A DNA stretch of 64,000 nucleotides. It comes from an uncultured Ectothiorhodospiraceae bacterium. Lineage in GTDB: Bacteria > Pseudomonadota > Gammaproteobacteria > Nitrococcales > Nitrococcaceae. Of the stretch, positions 11,466-19,319 are shown one piece after another; within the stretch, counting starts at the first letter, position 1; each line of letters starts with the position of its first letter. The position numbers and the translations under genes are program-made. A model generated the notes under the pieces. It searched no databases. It had not been told where the DNA came from and saw only the letters and a list, made by a program, of their open reading frames with translations. The DNA is taken from contig CAJXNJ010000001.1 of NCBI GenBank assembly GCA_913057145.1, forward strand, positions 1-64,000, given 5' to 3'.

Positions 11466-12806
11466 TCAGCGCTCGGAGGCTTCACGCACCGAAGGGGCTT
11501 TGCCGAGCCGCGTGTAAAGCGGGAAAACCGCGGTAAACGTGCTGCCTTCGCCCACCTCACTGGTGACCTCGAGCCGGGCGGAATGCCGGGATAACACATG
11601 TTTGACGATCGCAAGGCCCAGCCCCGTCCCGCCATCCCGGGAGGCACGGCCACTGTCGACGCGATAGAAACGCTCTGTAAGTCGAGGTAGATGATGCAGC
11701 GGTATTCCGCGGCCGGTATCCGCGACCGACAGACAGGCCGCACCTGCGGCCTCAAACCAACGCACATCAATGCTGCCGCCCGGCTCGGTGTATTTCACCG
11801 CATTACTCAGAAGGTTGGAGAACGCGCTGCGCAACTCCTCATCCTCACCGGCAATGCCCAGCCCCTCATCAACCGTCAGATTGATCACATGGTTGCCCTG
11901 ACTCATGGCGCGCGCCTCGTCCACCACATCCTCGAGCAGCTCATTGATATTGACCGCACCCCGACGGGCCTGCGGCCTCTCGGTCTCAAGCCGTGAGAGC
12001 AGCAGCAGGTCATCCACCAGACGCGTCATGCGGTCAACCTGTTGCTCCATCAAGGCAAGCGGTCGCTCCAGATCGGCCGGGGCCAGATCATCCATCTCCG
12101 CGAGCTGCTCAGACATCCCGCGCAGAACGGTCAGCGGGGTGCGAAGCTCGTGACTGATGTTGCCAACGAAGTCCCGGCGCATGGTCTCCAGCCGATGCAG
12201 CTCGGAGACATCCCGCGCCAGCAACAGCTGCTGGTCCTGGCCATAGGGGACAATACGGATCTCGAGGGTGCGGCGTGAATCCTGCGGCGAGGGGATTTTG
12301 ACCGCTGTCTCCCAATCGCCCTGCTCAAGATATTCGGCAAAATCCGGATGCCGGATCAGATTGGCAATCCGCTGACCGCGGTCCTTCGGCCAATGCAGGC
12401 CCAGATAGCGGGTCGCCAGCTGATTCCACCAGTCCATCTCGCCGCTGCCGGTGAGCAGAATGGTGCCATCCGGCATGGCATTGACACTTTCGCGGAATCG
12501 CCGCAGCAGCCGGACCAGTCGATAGCGGCGCTCACGCTGTCGCTGATACTGACGGTCAAGCCCATCGAAGATATTGCCCCAGATGCCACCGGCCCGCGGC
12601 GGGCGGCGTTTCCTCGATCGCCGCAGCCAGGATTCCAGTCGATAGAGCTGGATGAGGTTGTAGAGCAGCAGACCGGCCGCGCCGATGGCGAACACCAGAA
12701 GCGGCGCACCCACGATCAACCCAATCAGCAGTGTCGCGGCGAGGCCCAGCGCCGAGCGGGTCAGGACCACCGGCCAGGGGTTGCTGATCAGCATGGTTGC
12801 CGCCAT
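11466..12806 (-). CDS. phoR: Phosphate regulon sensor histidine kinase PhoR
   Basis: N-terminal TMs, PAS region, H-box FVGNISHELRTPLTVLRGM, G-boxes; adjacent to phoB and pst. Confidence 0.94.
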   Translation of the reverse strand: MAATMLISNPWPVVLTRSALGLAATLLIGLIVGAPLLVFAIGAAGLLLYNLIQLYRLESWLRRSRKRRPPRAGGIWGNIFDGLDRQYQRQRERRYRLVRLLRRFRESVNAMPDGTILLTGSGEMDWWNQLATRYLGLHWPKDRGQRIANLIRHPDFAEYLEQGDWETAVKIPSPQDSRRTLEIRIVPYGQDQQLLLARDVSELHRLETMRRDFVGNISHELRTPLTVLRGMSEQLAEMDDLAPADLERPLALMEQQVDRMTRLVDDLLLLSRLETERPQARRGAVNINELLEDVVDEARAMSQGNHVINLTVDEGLGIAGEDEELRSAFSNLLSNAVKYTEPGGSIDVRWFEAAGAACLSVADTGRGIPLHHLPRLTERFYRVDSGRASRDGGTGLGLAIVKHVLSRHSARLEVTSEVGEGSTFTAVFPLYTRLGKAPSVREASER

Positions 12807-13508
12807 CTAATCGGCCGAGAAGCGGTAGCCGGCACCCCGGACAGTCTGGACCAGGTCATCATGCCCCGTGGGCGCGAGCGCCTTTCGCAAACGGCGGACA
12901 TGGACATCAACGGTGCGCTCCTCAACGTAAACATTGGCTCCCCATACATTATCGAGAAGCTGCGCACGATTGAATACACGATCCGGATGGGTCATGAAAA
13001 AATGCAGCAGGCGGAATTCAGTCGGCCCCATCACCACTTTTTCGTCATTGCCGGTGACACGGTGACTGGCCGGGTCGAGCATCAGCCCACGAATTTCAAT
13101 CGGCACATCGCCGGAGGTGGGCTGTACCCGTCTGAGCACCGCTTTCACCCTTGCCACCAGCTCACGCGGTGAAAAAGGCTTGGGGACATAATCATCGGCG
13201 CCCGCATCCAGACCCCGAATCCGATCGGCCTCTTCACCCCGAGCCGTGAGCAGAATAATCGGGATATCGCGGCGGTTGTTGTCGCGTTTCAGACGACGGG
13301 CGAAATCAATACCGCTCTCACCCGGCAGCATCCAATCGAGCAGGATCAGATCCGGCAGACTCAAGCGAATGGCGGCATCGGCATCTTCCGCGGATTCCGC
13401 GTGCCTGACCCGATGGCCTGCTCGCTCCAACGCCATCGCCACCATCTCACGGATGCCTGCTTCATCCTCCACCAAAAGAACGGTCGCCACGCGGTCTGCC
13501 CCCTTCAA
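12807..13508 (-). CDS. phoB: Phosphate regulon response regulator PhoB
   Basis: OmpR/PhoB family: [13 protein letters not shown]...[13 protein letters not shown]...[28 protein letters not shown]. Confidence 0.95.
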   Translation of the reverse strand: MKGADRVATVLLVEDEAGIREMVAMALERAGHRVRHAESAEDADAAIRLSLPDLILLDWMLPGESGIDFARRLKRDNNRRDIPIILLTARGEEADRIRGLDAGADDYVPKPFSPRELVARVKAVLRRVQPTSGDVPIEIRGLMLDPASHRVTGNDEKVVMGPTEFRLLHFFMTHPDRVFNRAQLLDNVWGANVYVEERTVDVHVRRLRKALAPTGHDDLVQTVRGAGYRFSAD

Positions 13509-13547
13509 TCAATTTTCATGTTCATTTTGCAGTATAAAGACAAGGAG

Positions 13548-13565
13548 ATTGCGGAACTGTGACAA
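13548..13565 (-). promoter_or_regulatory. Pho-box-like site upstream of phoB
   Basis: Minus strand TTGTCAC-AGTT-CCGCAAT, 11 nt, TATACT (13531-13536). Confidence 0.5.
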
Positions 13566-13612
13566 CCTGAATTGCTGGCAGCCGCCCCGAGAGCTTGGTA
13601 CATTCCGCCTCC

Positions 13613-14095
13613 ATGCGTTACTTCATATCGTTGTCATTGACGCTGGCCATCCTCTGGCTCGGACTCTCCGGGGTCTACAAGCCATTGCTGTTTATCCTCG
13701 GCGGGCTGTCGATCGCCCTGGTGGTCTGGCTGACCGAGCGCATGGAAGTCCTGGGTGCCGAACATGACCCGGGGCTCTGGTCCTGGCGGCTCCCTGTCTA
13801 CTGGGCCTGGCTGCTCTGGCAGGTGGTCCTCGCCAATCTGATGGTGGCAAGGGCCGTACTGAGCCGTAAACCGGTCACTCCAAGCCTCTTTCGGGTACCG
13901 GCCAGGCAGCACACGCTCGTCGGGCGTGTCACCTATGGCAACTCCATCACCCTGACGCCGGGCACCGTGACCACTTGCCTGCGCAATGGCGATGATGAGA
14001 TCGAAGTGCATGCGCTGCTGCCCGAGGCGGCTGACGATCTGCACTCCGGTGCCATGGCAAGGAAAGTGGACTGGCTTGAGGGCAGGCAGCGATGA
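13613..14095 (+). CDS. mrpE: Mrp/Mnh cation:proton antiporter subunit E
   Basis: MRYFISLSLTLAILWLGLSG...RVTYGNSITLTPGTVTTCL...VHAL; MnhE family. Confidence 0.9.
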   Translation: MRYFISLSLTLAILWLGLSGVYKPLLFILGGLSIALVVWLTERMEVLGAEHDPGLWSWRLPVYWAWLLWQVVLANLMVARAVLSRKPVTPSLFRVPARQHTLVGRVTYGNSITLTPGTVTTCLRNGDDEIEVHALLPEAADDLHSGAMARKVDWLEGRQR

Positions 14096-14379
14096 CGTTC
14101 GTGCTGCTTGTCACCATTCTTGCAATCTTCACGACCATGGGCCTTGCCCTCTGGCGCGCTATTCAGGGCCCGTCCTTCTACGACACCATCGTCGGAGTGA
14201 ATGCCTTTGGCACCAAGACCGTCCTGCTGATCGCGCTCATTACCTATTTCACCGGGCATGCCGATCTCATCGATGTGGCCCTGGTCTATGCCCTGATCAA
14301 CTTTCTGGCTGTCGTTGCGGTATTGAAACTGGTTCGGCAGCGCGATCTTGCCGCCGGGGGAGAAAAGGGCGATGGCTGA
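14092..14379 (+). CDS. mrpF: Mrp/Mnh antiporter subunit F
   Basis: Small 3-TM protein ALWRAIQGPSFYDTIVGVNAFGTKTVLLIAL; 4-nt overlap with mrpE. Confidence 0.9.
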   Translation: MTFVLLVTILAIFTTMGLALWRAIQGPSFYDTIVGVNAFGTKTVLLIALITYFTGHADLIDVALVYALINFLAVVAVLKLVRQRDLAAGGEKGDG

Positions 14380-14716
14380 GTCGCTGGTCGATATCATCTC
14401 CATGCTCCTGCTGCTCGGCGGAGGCCTTTTTGCGGTGATCGGCGGCATTGGCCTGCTGCGATTTCCCGATGTCTACACCCGACTGCATGCCGGCAGCATT
14501 ACCGACACCCTGGCCCCGCTTCTCATCGTCTCGGGCCTGGTATTGCAATCGGGCTTTAGCCTGCTGACTTTCAAGTTACTGCTGATCCTGCTGTTCCTGC
14601 TCTTCACCACACCCACGGCATCGCATGCGACCGCGCGGGCCGCCATGATTGCCGGCATAAAGCCGGTCGGTGGGGAGAAAACCGGGGATAAAGGAGCGTC
14701 GTCATCGAACACCTGA
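14372..14716 (+). CDS. mrpG: Mrp/Mnh antiporter subunit G
   Basis: GGGLFAVIGGIGLLRFPDVYTRLHAGSITDTLAPLLIVSGL; MnhG/PhaG family. Confidence 0.9.
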   Translation: MAESLVDIISMLLLLGGGLFAVIGGIGLLRFPDVYTRLHAGSITDTLAPLLIVSGLVLQSGFSLLTFKLLLILLFLLFTTPTASHATARAAMIAGIKPVGGEKTGDKGASSSNT

Positions 14717-15255
14717 TTGACATCGTCCTGCTGCTTTTTTTGATTGTGGTCGGGCTCGCCGTGGTTTTCACCCGCGACCTGCTCAAGGCCACGATGCTCT
14801 TTGCCATCTATTCGCTGACCATCGCTGCCCTTTTCGCACTGTTGGACGCCGGCGATGTGGCACTGACCGAAGCGGCCGTCGGCGCTGGCATCAGTACCGT
14901 ACTGATACTGGCTGTTCTTGCCCTCGTCCCGCGGCATGAAAAAACCGCCAAGGGCCATAATCTCCCGGCGCTCGCCATCGTCATCATCACCGGTGCCGCA
15001 CTCGTCTATGCCTCGTTCGACCTGCCGGTCTTCGGCGAAGCCGGCAACCCGGTCCACCAGCATGTCGGCCCCTACTACATCGGTGAGACCTATGCCGATA
15101 TGGGCATCCCCAATATGGTGGCGGCGGTGCTGGCGAGCTATCGCTCCATTGATACCTTCGGCGAAGCCGTGGTGATCCTGACCGCAGGCATCGGCGTCTA
15201 TGCCCTGCTCTCCGTGAGACCGCGCCGCCGGCAACGCAGGGAGCCGGAGCAATGA
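14704..15255 (+). CDS. MbhD/DUF4040 plus MbhE-like membrane protein, equivalent to the MrpA C-terminus; start codon uncertain (ATC 14704 or TTG 14740)
   Basis: DVALTEAAVGAGISTVLILAVLAL (MbhD-like) plus AAVLASYRSIDTFGEAVVILTAGIGVYALL (MbhE-like). ORF track starts at TTG 14740, but a plausible N-terminus EHLIDIVLLLFL lies upstream in frame behind AAAGGAG. Confidence 0.82.
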   Translation: MEHLIDIVLLLFLIVVGLAVVFTRDLLKATMLFAIYSLTIAALFALLDAGDVALTEAAVGAGISTVLILAVLALVPRHEKTAKGHNLPALAIVIITGAALVYASFDLPVFGEAGNPVHQHVGPYYIGETYADMGIPNMVAAVLASYRSIDTFGEAVVILTAGIGVYALLSVRPRRRQRREPEQ

Positions 15256-15719
15256 AAGACAATGCCATTCTGGTCGTGGTCGCCCGGTTTCTGATCCCGT
15301 TGATGATGCTCTTCGGGCTGTATGTTCAGTTCCACGGCGAATACTCCCCGGGCGGGGGTTTCCAGGCCGGTGTGCTGTTTGCCGCGGCCTGGATTCTTTT
15401 TGTCTTCATCTATGGATTGGAGACAGGGCTGCGCATCATCCCGGAGCGTGTCATCTATGCACTCGCCGCCCTGGGGGTGCTGCTCTATGGCTTTATCGGG
15501 CTTCTGGGTGTGCTGCTTGGCGGCCGCTACCTCGATTTTGATCCGCTGCTGGCGAGCCCGCAGGCCGCACAGCAGGCCGGCATCATTCTGGTGGAATTCG
15601 GCGTCGGCGTGACCGTGGCGAGCGTGGTGATGGTGTTTTTCATGATGTTCGCCCGACGCCGGGCGGAGTCGCTGGAAGCCGGGCTTGACCCGGACGCCGA
15701 TGAGGATATCGGGCAATGA
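15252..15719 (+). CDS. mrpB: Mrp/Mnh antiporter subunit B (MnhB domain)
   Basis: VVARFLIPLMMLFGLYVQFHGEYSPGGGFQAGVLFAAAWILF. Confidence 0.92.
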   Translation: MKDNAILVVVARFLIPLMMLFGLYVQFHGEYSPGGGFQAGVLFAAAWILFVFIYGLETGLRIIPERVIYALAALGVLLYGFIGLLGVLLGGRYLDFDPLLASPQAAQQAGIILVEFGVGVTVASVVMVFFMMFARRRAESLEAGLDPDADEDIGQ

Positions 15720-16078
15720 CCGTGCTGAGCTTCTTTAATTACTGGGCCGTCATCGTGCTGATGATGATCGGCTACTACTGCGTGATCGTGCGCGGGAACA
15801 TGATCAAAAAGATCATAGGCCTTGGCATCTTCCAGACCTCGGTGTTCATTCTTTTCATCTCCGCAGGCAAGGTCATTGGCGGTTCAACGCCGGTATTGCG
15901 TGACGGAGTGAGTGTCTACTCCAACCCGCTGCCGCATGTGCTGATCCTCACCGCCATTGTGGTTGGCATTGCCACCACCGCCCTGGCCCTGGCGCTGACC
16001 GTTCGCATACGCGAGGCCTTTGGCAGTATCGACGATGATGTCATTGATGCCGCGCAACAGGATGATGAGGGCCGATGA
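15716..16078 (+). CDS. mrpC: Mrp/Mnh antiporter subunit C (NuoK-like)
   Basis: 120 aa; GYYCVIVRGNMIKKIIGLGIFQTSVFILFISAG...PLPHVLILTAIVVGIATTALALALTVRI. Confidence 0.92.
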   Translation: MTVLSFFNYWAVIVLMMIGYYCVIVRGNMIKKIIGLGIFQTSVFILFISAGKVIGGSTPVLRDGVSVYSNPLPHVLILTAIVVGIATTALALALTVRIREAFGSIDDDVIDAAQQDDEGR

Positions 16079-17568
16079 ACATCACCGAAATCATGCCCTT
16101 TATCGTCCTCATTCCGCTGCTGGCAGGCCCGGTCTGTGTCTTGCTGCCCGGGCGCGGACTGCCTTGGCTGCTGGCGACAATCAGCGCCAGTGCGGCCTTT
16201 ATCCTCGCTGCACTGACACTTGGCAGCGTATTCGAGGGTGAGACGCTGCGTTATGCCTTTGGCGACTGGCCGCCCCCCATCGGTATTGAGTATCGCGTGG
16301 ATGCCGCCAATGCCTTTGTCGCGCTTTTGATCACTGGCGTTGCTGCCATTCTTCTGCCCTGGGCCAAACCGCTGGTCGATGAGGAGATCCCGGAGCGCCA
16401 GGGCAGTTTCTACGCCCTGTTCCTGATTGCCCTTGCCGGGCTGCTCGGGATCACGCTCACCGGTGATGTCTTCAACGTCTTTGTCTTCCTTGAGATCTCC
16501 TCACTGGCCACTTATGGCTTGATTGCCCATGGCAAGGACCGGCGGGCACTGCTCGCCGCCTTTCGCTATCTGATCATGGGGACGGTTGGCGCGACCTTCC
16601 TGCTGATCGGCATCGCGTTCATCTACATTCTGACCGGTTCGCTCAATATGGTGGATCTGGCCGAGCGCCTGCCGGCACTCGGGGATTCCCGGGCGCTGCA
16701 GGTCGGCCTTGGGTTCATCGTGGTCGGCCTTGCCATCAAGCTCGCGCTGTTTCCGCTGCATCACTGGCTGCCGAATGCCTACACCTATGCACCAACGCTG
16801 ATCACCACCTTCCTGGCGGCCACGGCGACCAAGGTGGCGCTCTATGTGATGCTGCGGTTCATCTTCGATGTCTTCGGGCCGCAGTACAGCTTCACGGCGC
16901 TGCCGCTTGCCGCTGTTTTCATGGCGCTCGCCATCGCCGGGATGTTCGCCGGCTCGTGGATGGCCATCTTCCAGCGCAATATCAAGCGCATGCTGGCCTA
17001 CTCCTCGGTTGCCCAGGTGGGCTATATGGTCCTCGGTGTCAGTCTGCTGTCGCTTGCCGGCCTGACCGCGGCTTTCCTGCATCTGTTCAACCACGGCCTG
17101 ATGAAAGCGGCCCTGTTTGCAAGCGTCGGCTTGATTGCCTATCAGGCCGGCAGCCTGCGCATTGATGATCTGCGCGGAATCGGCCGGCAGATGCCCTGGA
17201 CACTGACCGCTTTTGCCCTTGCCGGGGTCAGCCTGATCGGTGTGCCACCAACCGCCGGCTTTATCAGCAAGTGGTATCTGATCGGTGCCGCCGTTGAGGC
17301 CGATCAGCTATGGCTCGTGGCGTTGATTCTGATCACCTCACTCATGGCGCTCATCTACATCGCGCGCATCGTCGAGGTGGCCTGGCTGCAGCCGCGGCCG
17401 GATGATGCGCCGGCCGTCAACGAAGCCTCCTGGCTGCTGTTGCTGCCTGTCTGGATACTGGTAGCGGCGAACTTCTACTTTGGCCTGGATACCCGGCTGA
17501 CGGTCGGGGCGGCCAGTGCTGCTGCTCAGGCCCTCACGGGCGGTGCGCTGGAGGGCCTGCTGCCATGA
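16075..17568 (+). CDS. mrpD: Mrp/Mnh antiporter subunit D family protein (copy 1)
   Basis: 497 aa NuoL/M/N-like: GDVFNVFVFLEISSLATYGLIAHG, LFPLHHWLPNAYTYAP, HLFNHGLMKAALF. Confidence 0.92.
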   Translation: MNITEIMPFIVLIPLLAGPVCVLLPGRGLPWLLATISASAAFILAALTLGSVFEGETLRYAFGDWPPPIGIEYRVDAANAFVALLITGVAAILLPWAKPLVDEEIPERQGSFYALFLIALAGLLGITLTGDVFNVFVFLEISSLATYGLIAHGKDRRALLAAFRYLIMGTVGATFLLIGIAFIYILTGSLNMVDLAERLPALGDSRALQVGLGFIVVGLAIKLALFPLHHWLPNAYTYAPTLITTFLAATATKVALYVMLRFIFDVFGPQYSFTALPLAAVFMALAIAGMFAGSWMAIFQRNIKRMLAYSSVAQVGYMVLGVSLLSLAGLTAAFLHLFNHGLMKAALFASVGLIAYQAGSLRIDDLRGIGRQMPWTLTAFALAGVSLIGVPPTAGFISKWYLIGAAVEADQLWLVALILITSLMALIYIARIVEVAWLQPRPDDAPAVNEASWLLLLPVWILVAANFYFGLDTRLTVGAASAAAQALTGGALEGLLP

Positions 17569-19019
17569 CGCCCTTTATTGCCGTACTGATTCCATTCATC
17601 GGCGCCGTGGCACTGGGGCTTGCCGCCCGGAACGACCGGCTGCGCGACACGATTGCCTTTATCACACCGCTGCCACTGTTCCTGGTGGTCATCTGGCTGG
17701 CCGCCAAGCGACTGAGTTCCGGCGATGCGATGACGCAGACCCTCATCGAGATCATGCCGGGGCTGGACATCACGCTCGCCATTCAGCCGCTGGGCCTGAC
17801 TTTTGCCCTGCTTGCCTCCACGCTCTACATCGTCGCCACACCGTATGCGCTTGGCTACATGAAAACCGGCGGTTACGGCAACCTGGCGCGTTTCATGGCC
17901 TGTTATGCCATTGCCCTGGGTGCGGCGATGGGCATCGCTTTCTCCGAGAACCTGCTCACGCTGTATCTCTTCTATGAAATTCTCTCGGTCTCGACCTATC
18001 CACTGGTCGCGCATACCGGTACCGATAAGGCCCGCAGCGGAGCGAGGACCTATCTGGCGCTCCTGTTGGTCACCAGCGTCGGACTGATGCTCCCGGCGAT
18101 GATCTGGATCTGGCAGGCCACCGGCACGCTCAGCTTTACCGCCGGCGGCATCATGGCCGATCGGGTCGGCCCTGTGGGCGGAGCATTCGCCCTGGTCATA
18201 CTGCTCTACGGTATCGGCAAGGCAGCGTTGATGCCTTTCCATCGCTGGCTGCCTGCCGCCATGGTTGCCCCGACCCCGGTATCGGCACTGTTGCATGCCG
18301 TGGCGGTGGTCAAGGCCGGTGTCTTCAGCGTGCTCACTGTGGTGCTCTATATCTTCGGGCTGGATTATCTGCTCACGCTGGCCACCCAGCCCCTCATGCT
18401 CTATGTGGCCGTGTTTACCATGTTGGCGGCCTCGCTGGTGGCCATGCACCAGGACAACCTCAAGTCACGGCTTGCCTACTCCACAGTCTCTCAGCTTGCC
18501 TATATCGTGACCGGTGCGCTGCTTGCCACCGAGCTCTCGGCGATTGGTGGCGGCATGCATATGCTCATGCACGGGTTCGGCAAGATCACGCTGTTTTTCT
18601 GTGCCGGCGCCATTTATGTCACCCACGGCATCAACACCGTCAGCGGCATGGACGGGCTTGCCAAACGCATGCCCCTGACCATGCTGGCATTTTTCATCGG
18701 CGCACTCTGCGTCATCGGCCTGCCACCCACCGGTGGTTTCTGGAGCAAATGGTATCTGGTCAGCGGCGCCTACTCGGCCGGGCATTACGCAGTGGTCGCG
18801 GCGTTCATGCTGAGCACACTGCTCAACATCGCTTATCTGCTACCACCGGTCATGCGCGCTTTCCTGCGTCCGCCGGCAGATGACAGTCCGGAGCATCATC
18901 GGGTCGCTGAAGCGCCCGCGCTCTGCCTGGTACCGCTGATGATTACCGCGGCCGGAACGCTGGTGTTGTTCGTGCTGGCGGATTCGGCTTTCAAGCTGCT
19001 GTCTCTGGGAGTGCCATAA
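17565..19019 (+). CDS. Mrp/Mnh antiporter subunit D family protein (copy 2)
   Basis: 484 aa NuoL/M/N-like: ENLLTLYLFYEILSVSTYPLVAHTGT, ALMPFHRWLPAAMVAPTPVSALLHAVAVVKAG, HMLMHGFGKITLFFCAG. Confidence 0.9.
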   Translation: MTPFIAVLIPFIGAVALGLAARNDRLRDTIAFITPLPLFLVVIWLAAKRLSSGDAMTQTLIEIMPGLDITLAIQPLGLTFALLASTLYIVATPYALGYMKTGGYGNLARFMACYAIALGAAMGIAFSENLLTLYLFYEILSVSTYPLVAHTGTDKARSGARTYLALLLVTSVGLMLPAMIWIWQATGTLSFTAGGIMADRVGPVGGAFALVILLYGIGKAALMPFHRWLPAAMVAPTPVSALLHAVAVVKAGVFSVLTVVLYIFGLDYLLTLATQPLMLYVAVFTMLAASLVAMHQDNLKSRLAYSTVSQLAYIVTGALLATELSAIGGGMHMLMHGFGKITLFFCAGAIYVTHGINTVSGMDGLAKRMPLTMLAFFIGALCVIGLPPTGGFWSKWYLVSGAYSAGHYAVVAAFMLSTLLNIAYLLPPVMRAFLRPPADDSPEHHRVAEAPALCLVPLMITAAGTLVLFVLADSAFKLLSLGVP

Positions 19020-19319
19020 GTGCAAAGCCAAGCCACAAGCCCTCTTGCCAAACTCATCACCGCGATGATCGAACGGGCACGGCTGCTGCGCGGGCTGATG
19101 ATCGCGCTCATGGTGGCCGCCGTTGCCATCGACTTCATCAAACCCAAGGCATACAGCCGTTTTTTCTGGGACGGGATTCCGGCTTTCACCGCCATCTATG
19201 CCTTCATCGGTGCACTGGTGCTGATCGGGCTCTACAAAGCCGTGGGCTACGGGTTGGTCTACCGCCGCGCCGACTATTATCAGGACAGCGCCAAAGCAAC
19301 GGAGCAGGATAAGCAATGA
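19020..19319 (+). CDS. Small membrane protein of unknown function in the Mrp operon (GTG start)
   Basis: 99 aa, two predicted TM segments; start abuts the preceding stop (TAA/GTG) and the end overlaps the next ATG by 4 nt. Confidence 0.75.
   Translation: MQSQATSPLAKLITAMIERARLLRGLMIALMVAAVAIDFIKPKAYSRFFWDGIPAFTAIYAFIGALVLIGLYKAVGYGLVYRRADYYQDSAKATEQDKQ

Noticed and set aside
17526-18449. 307-aa minus-strand ORF inside the antiporter operon
   Set aside because: His/Gln/Arg-rich antisense translation typical of the complement of hydrophobic TM coding sequence.
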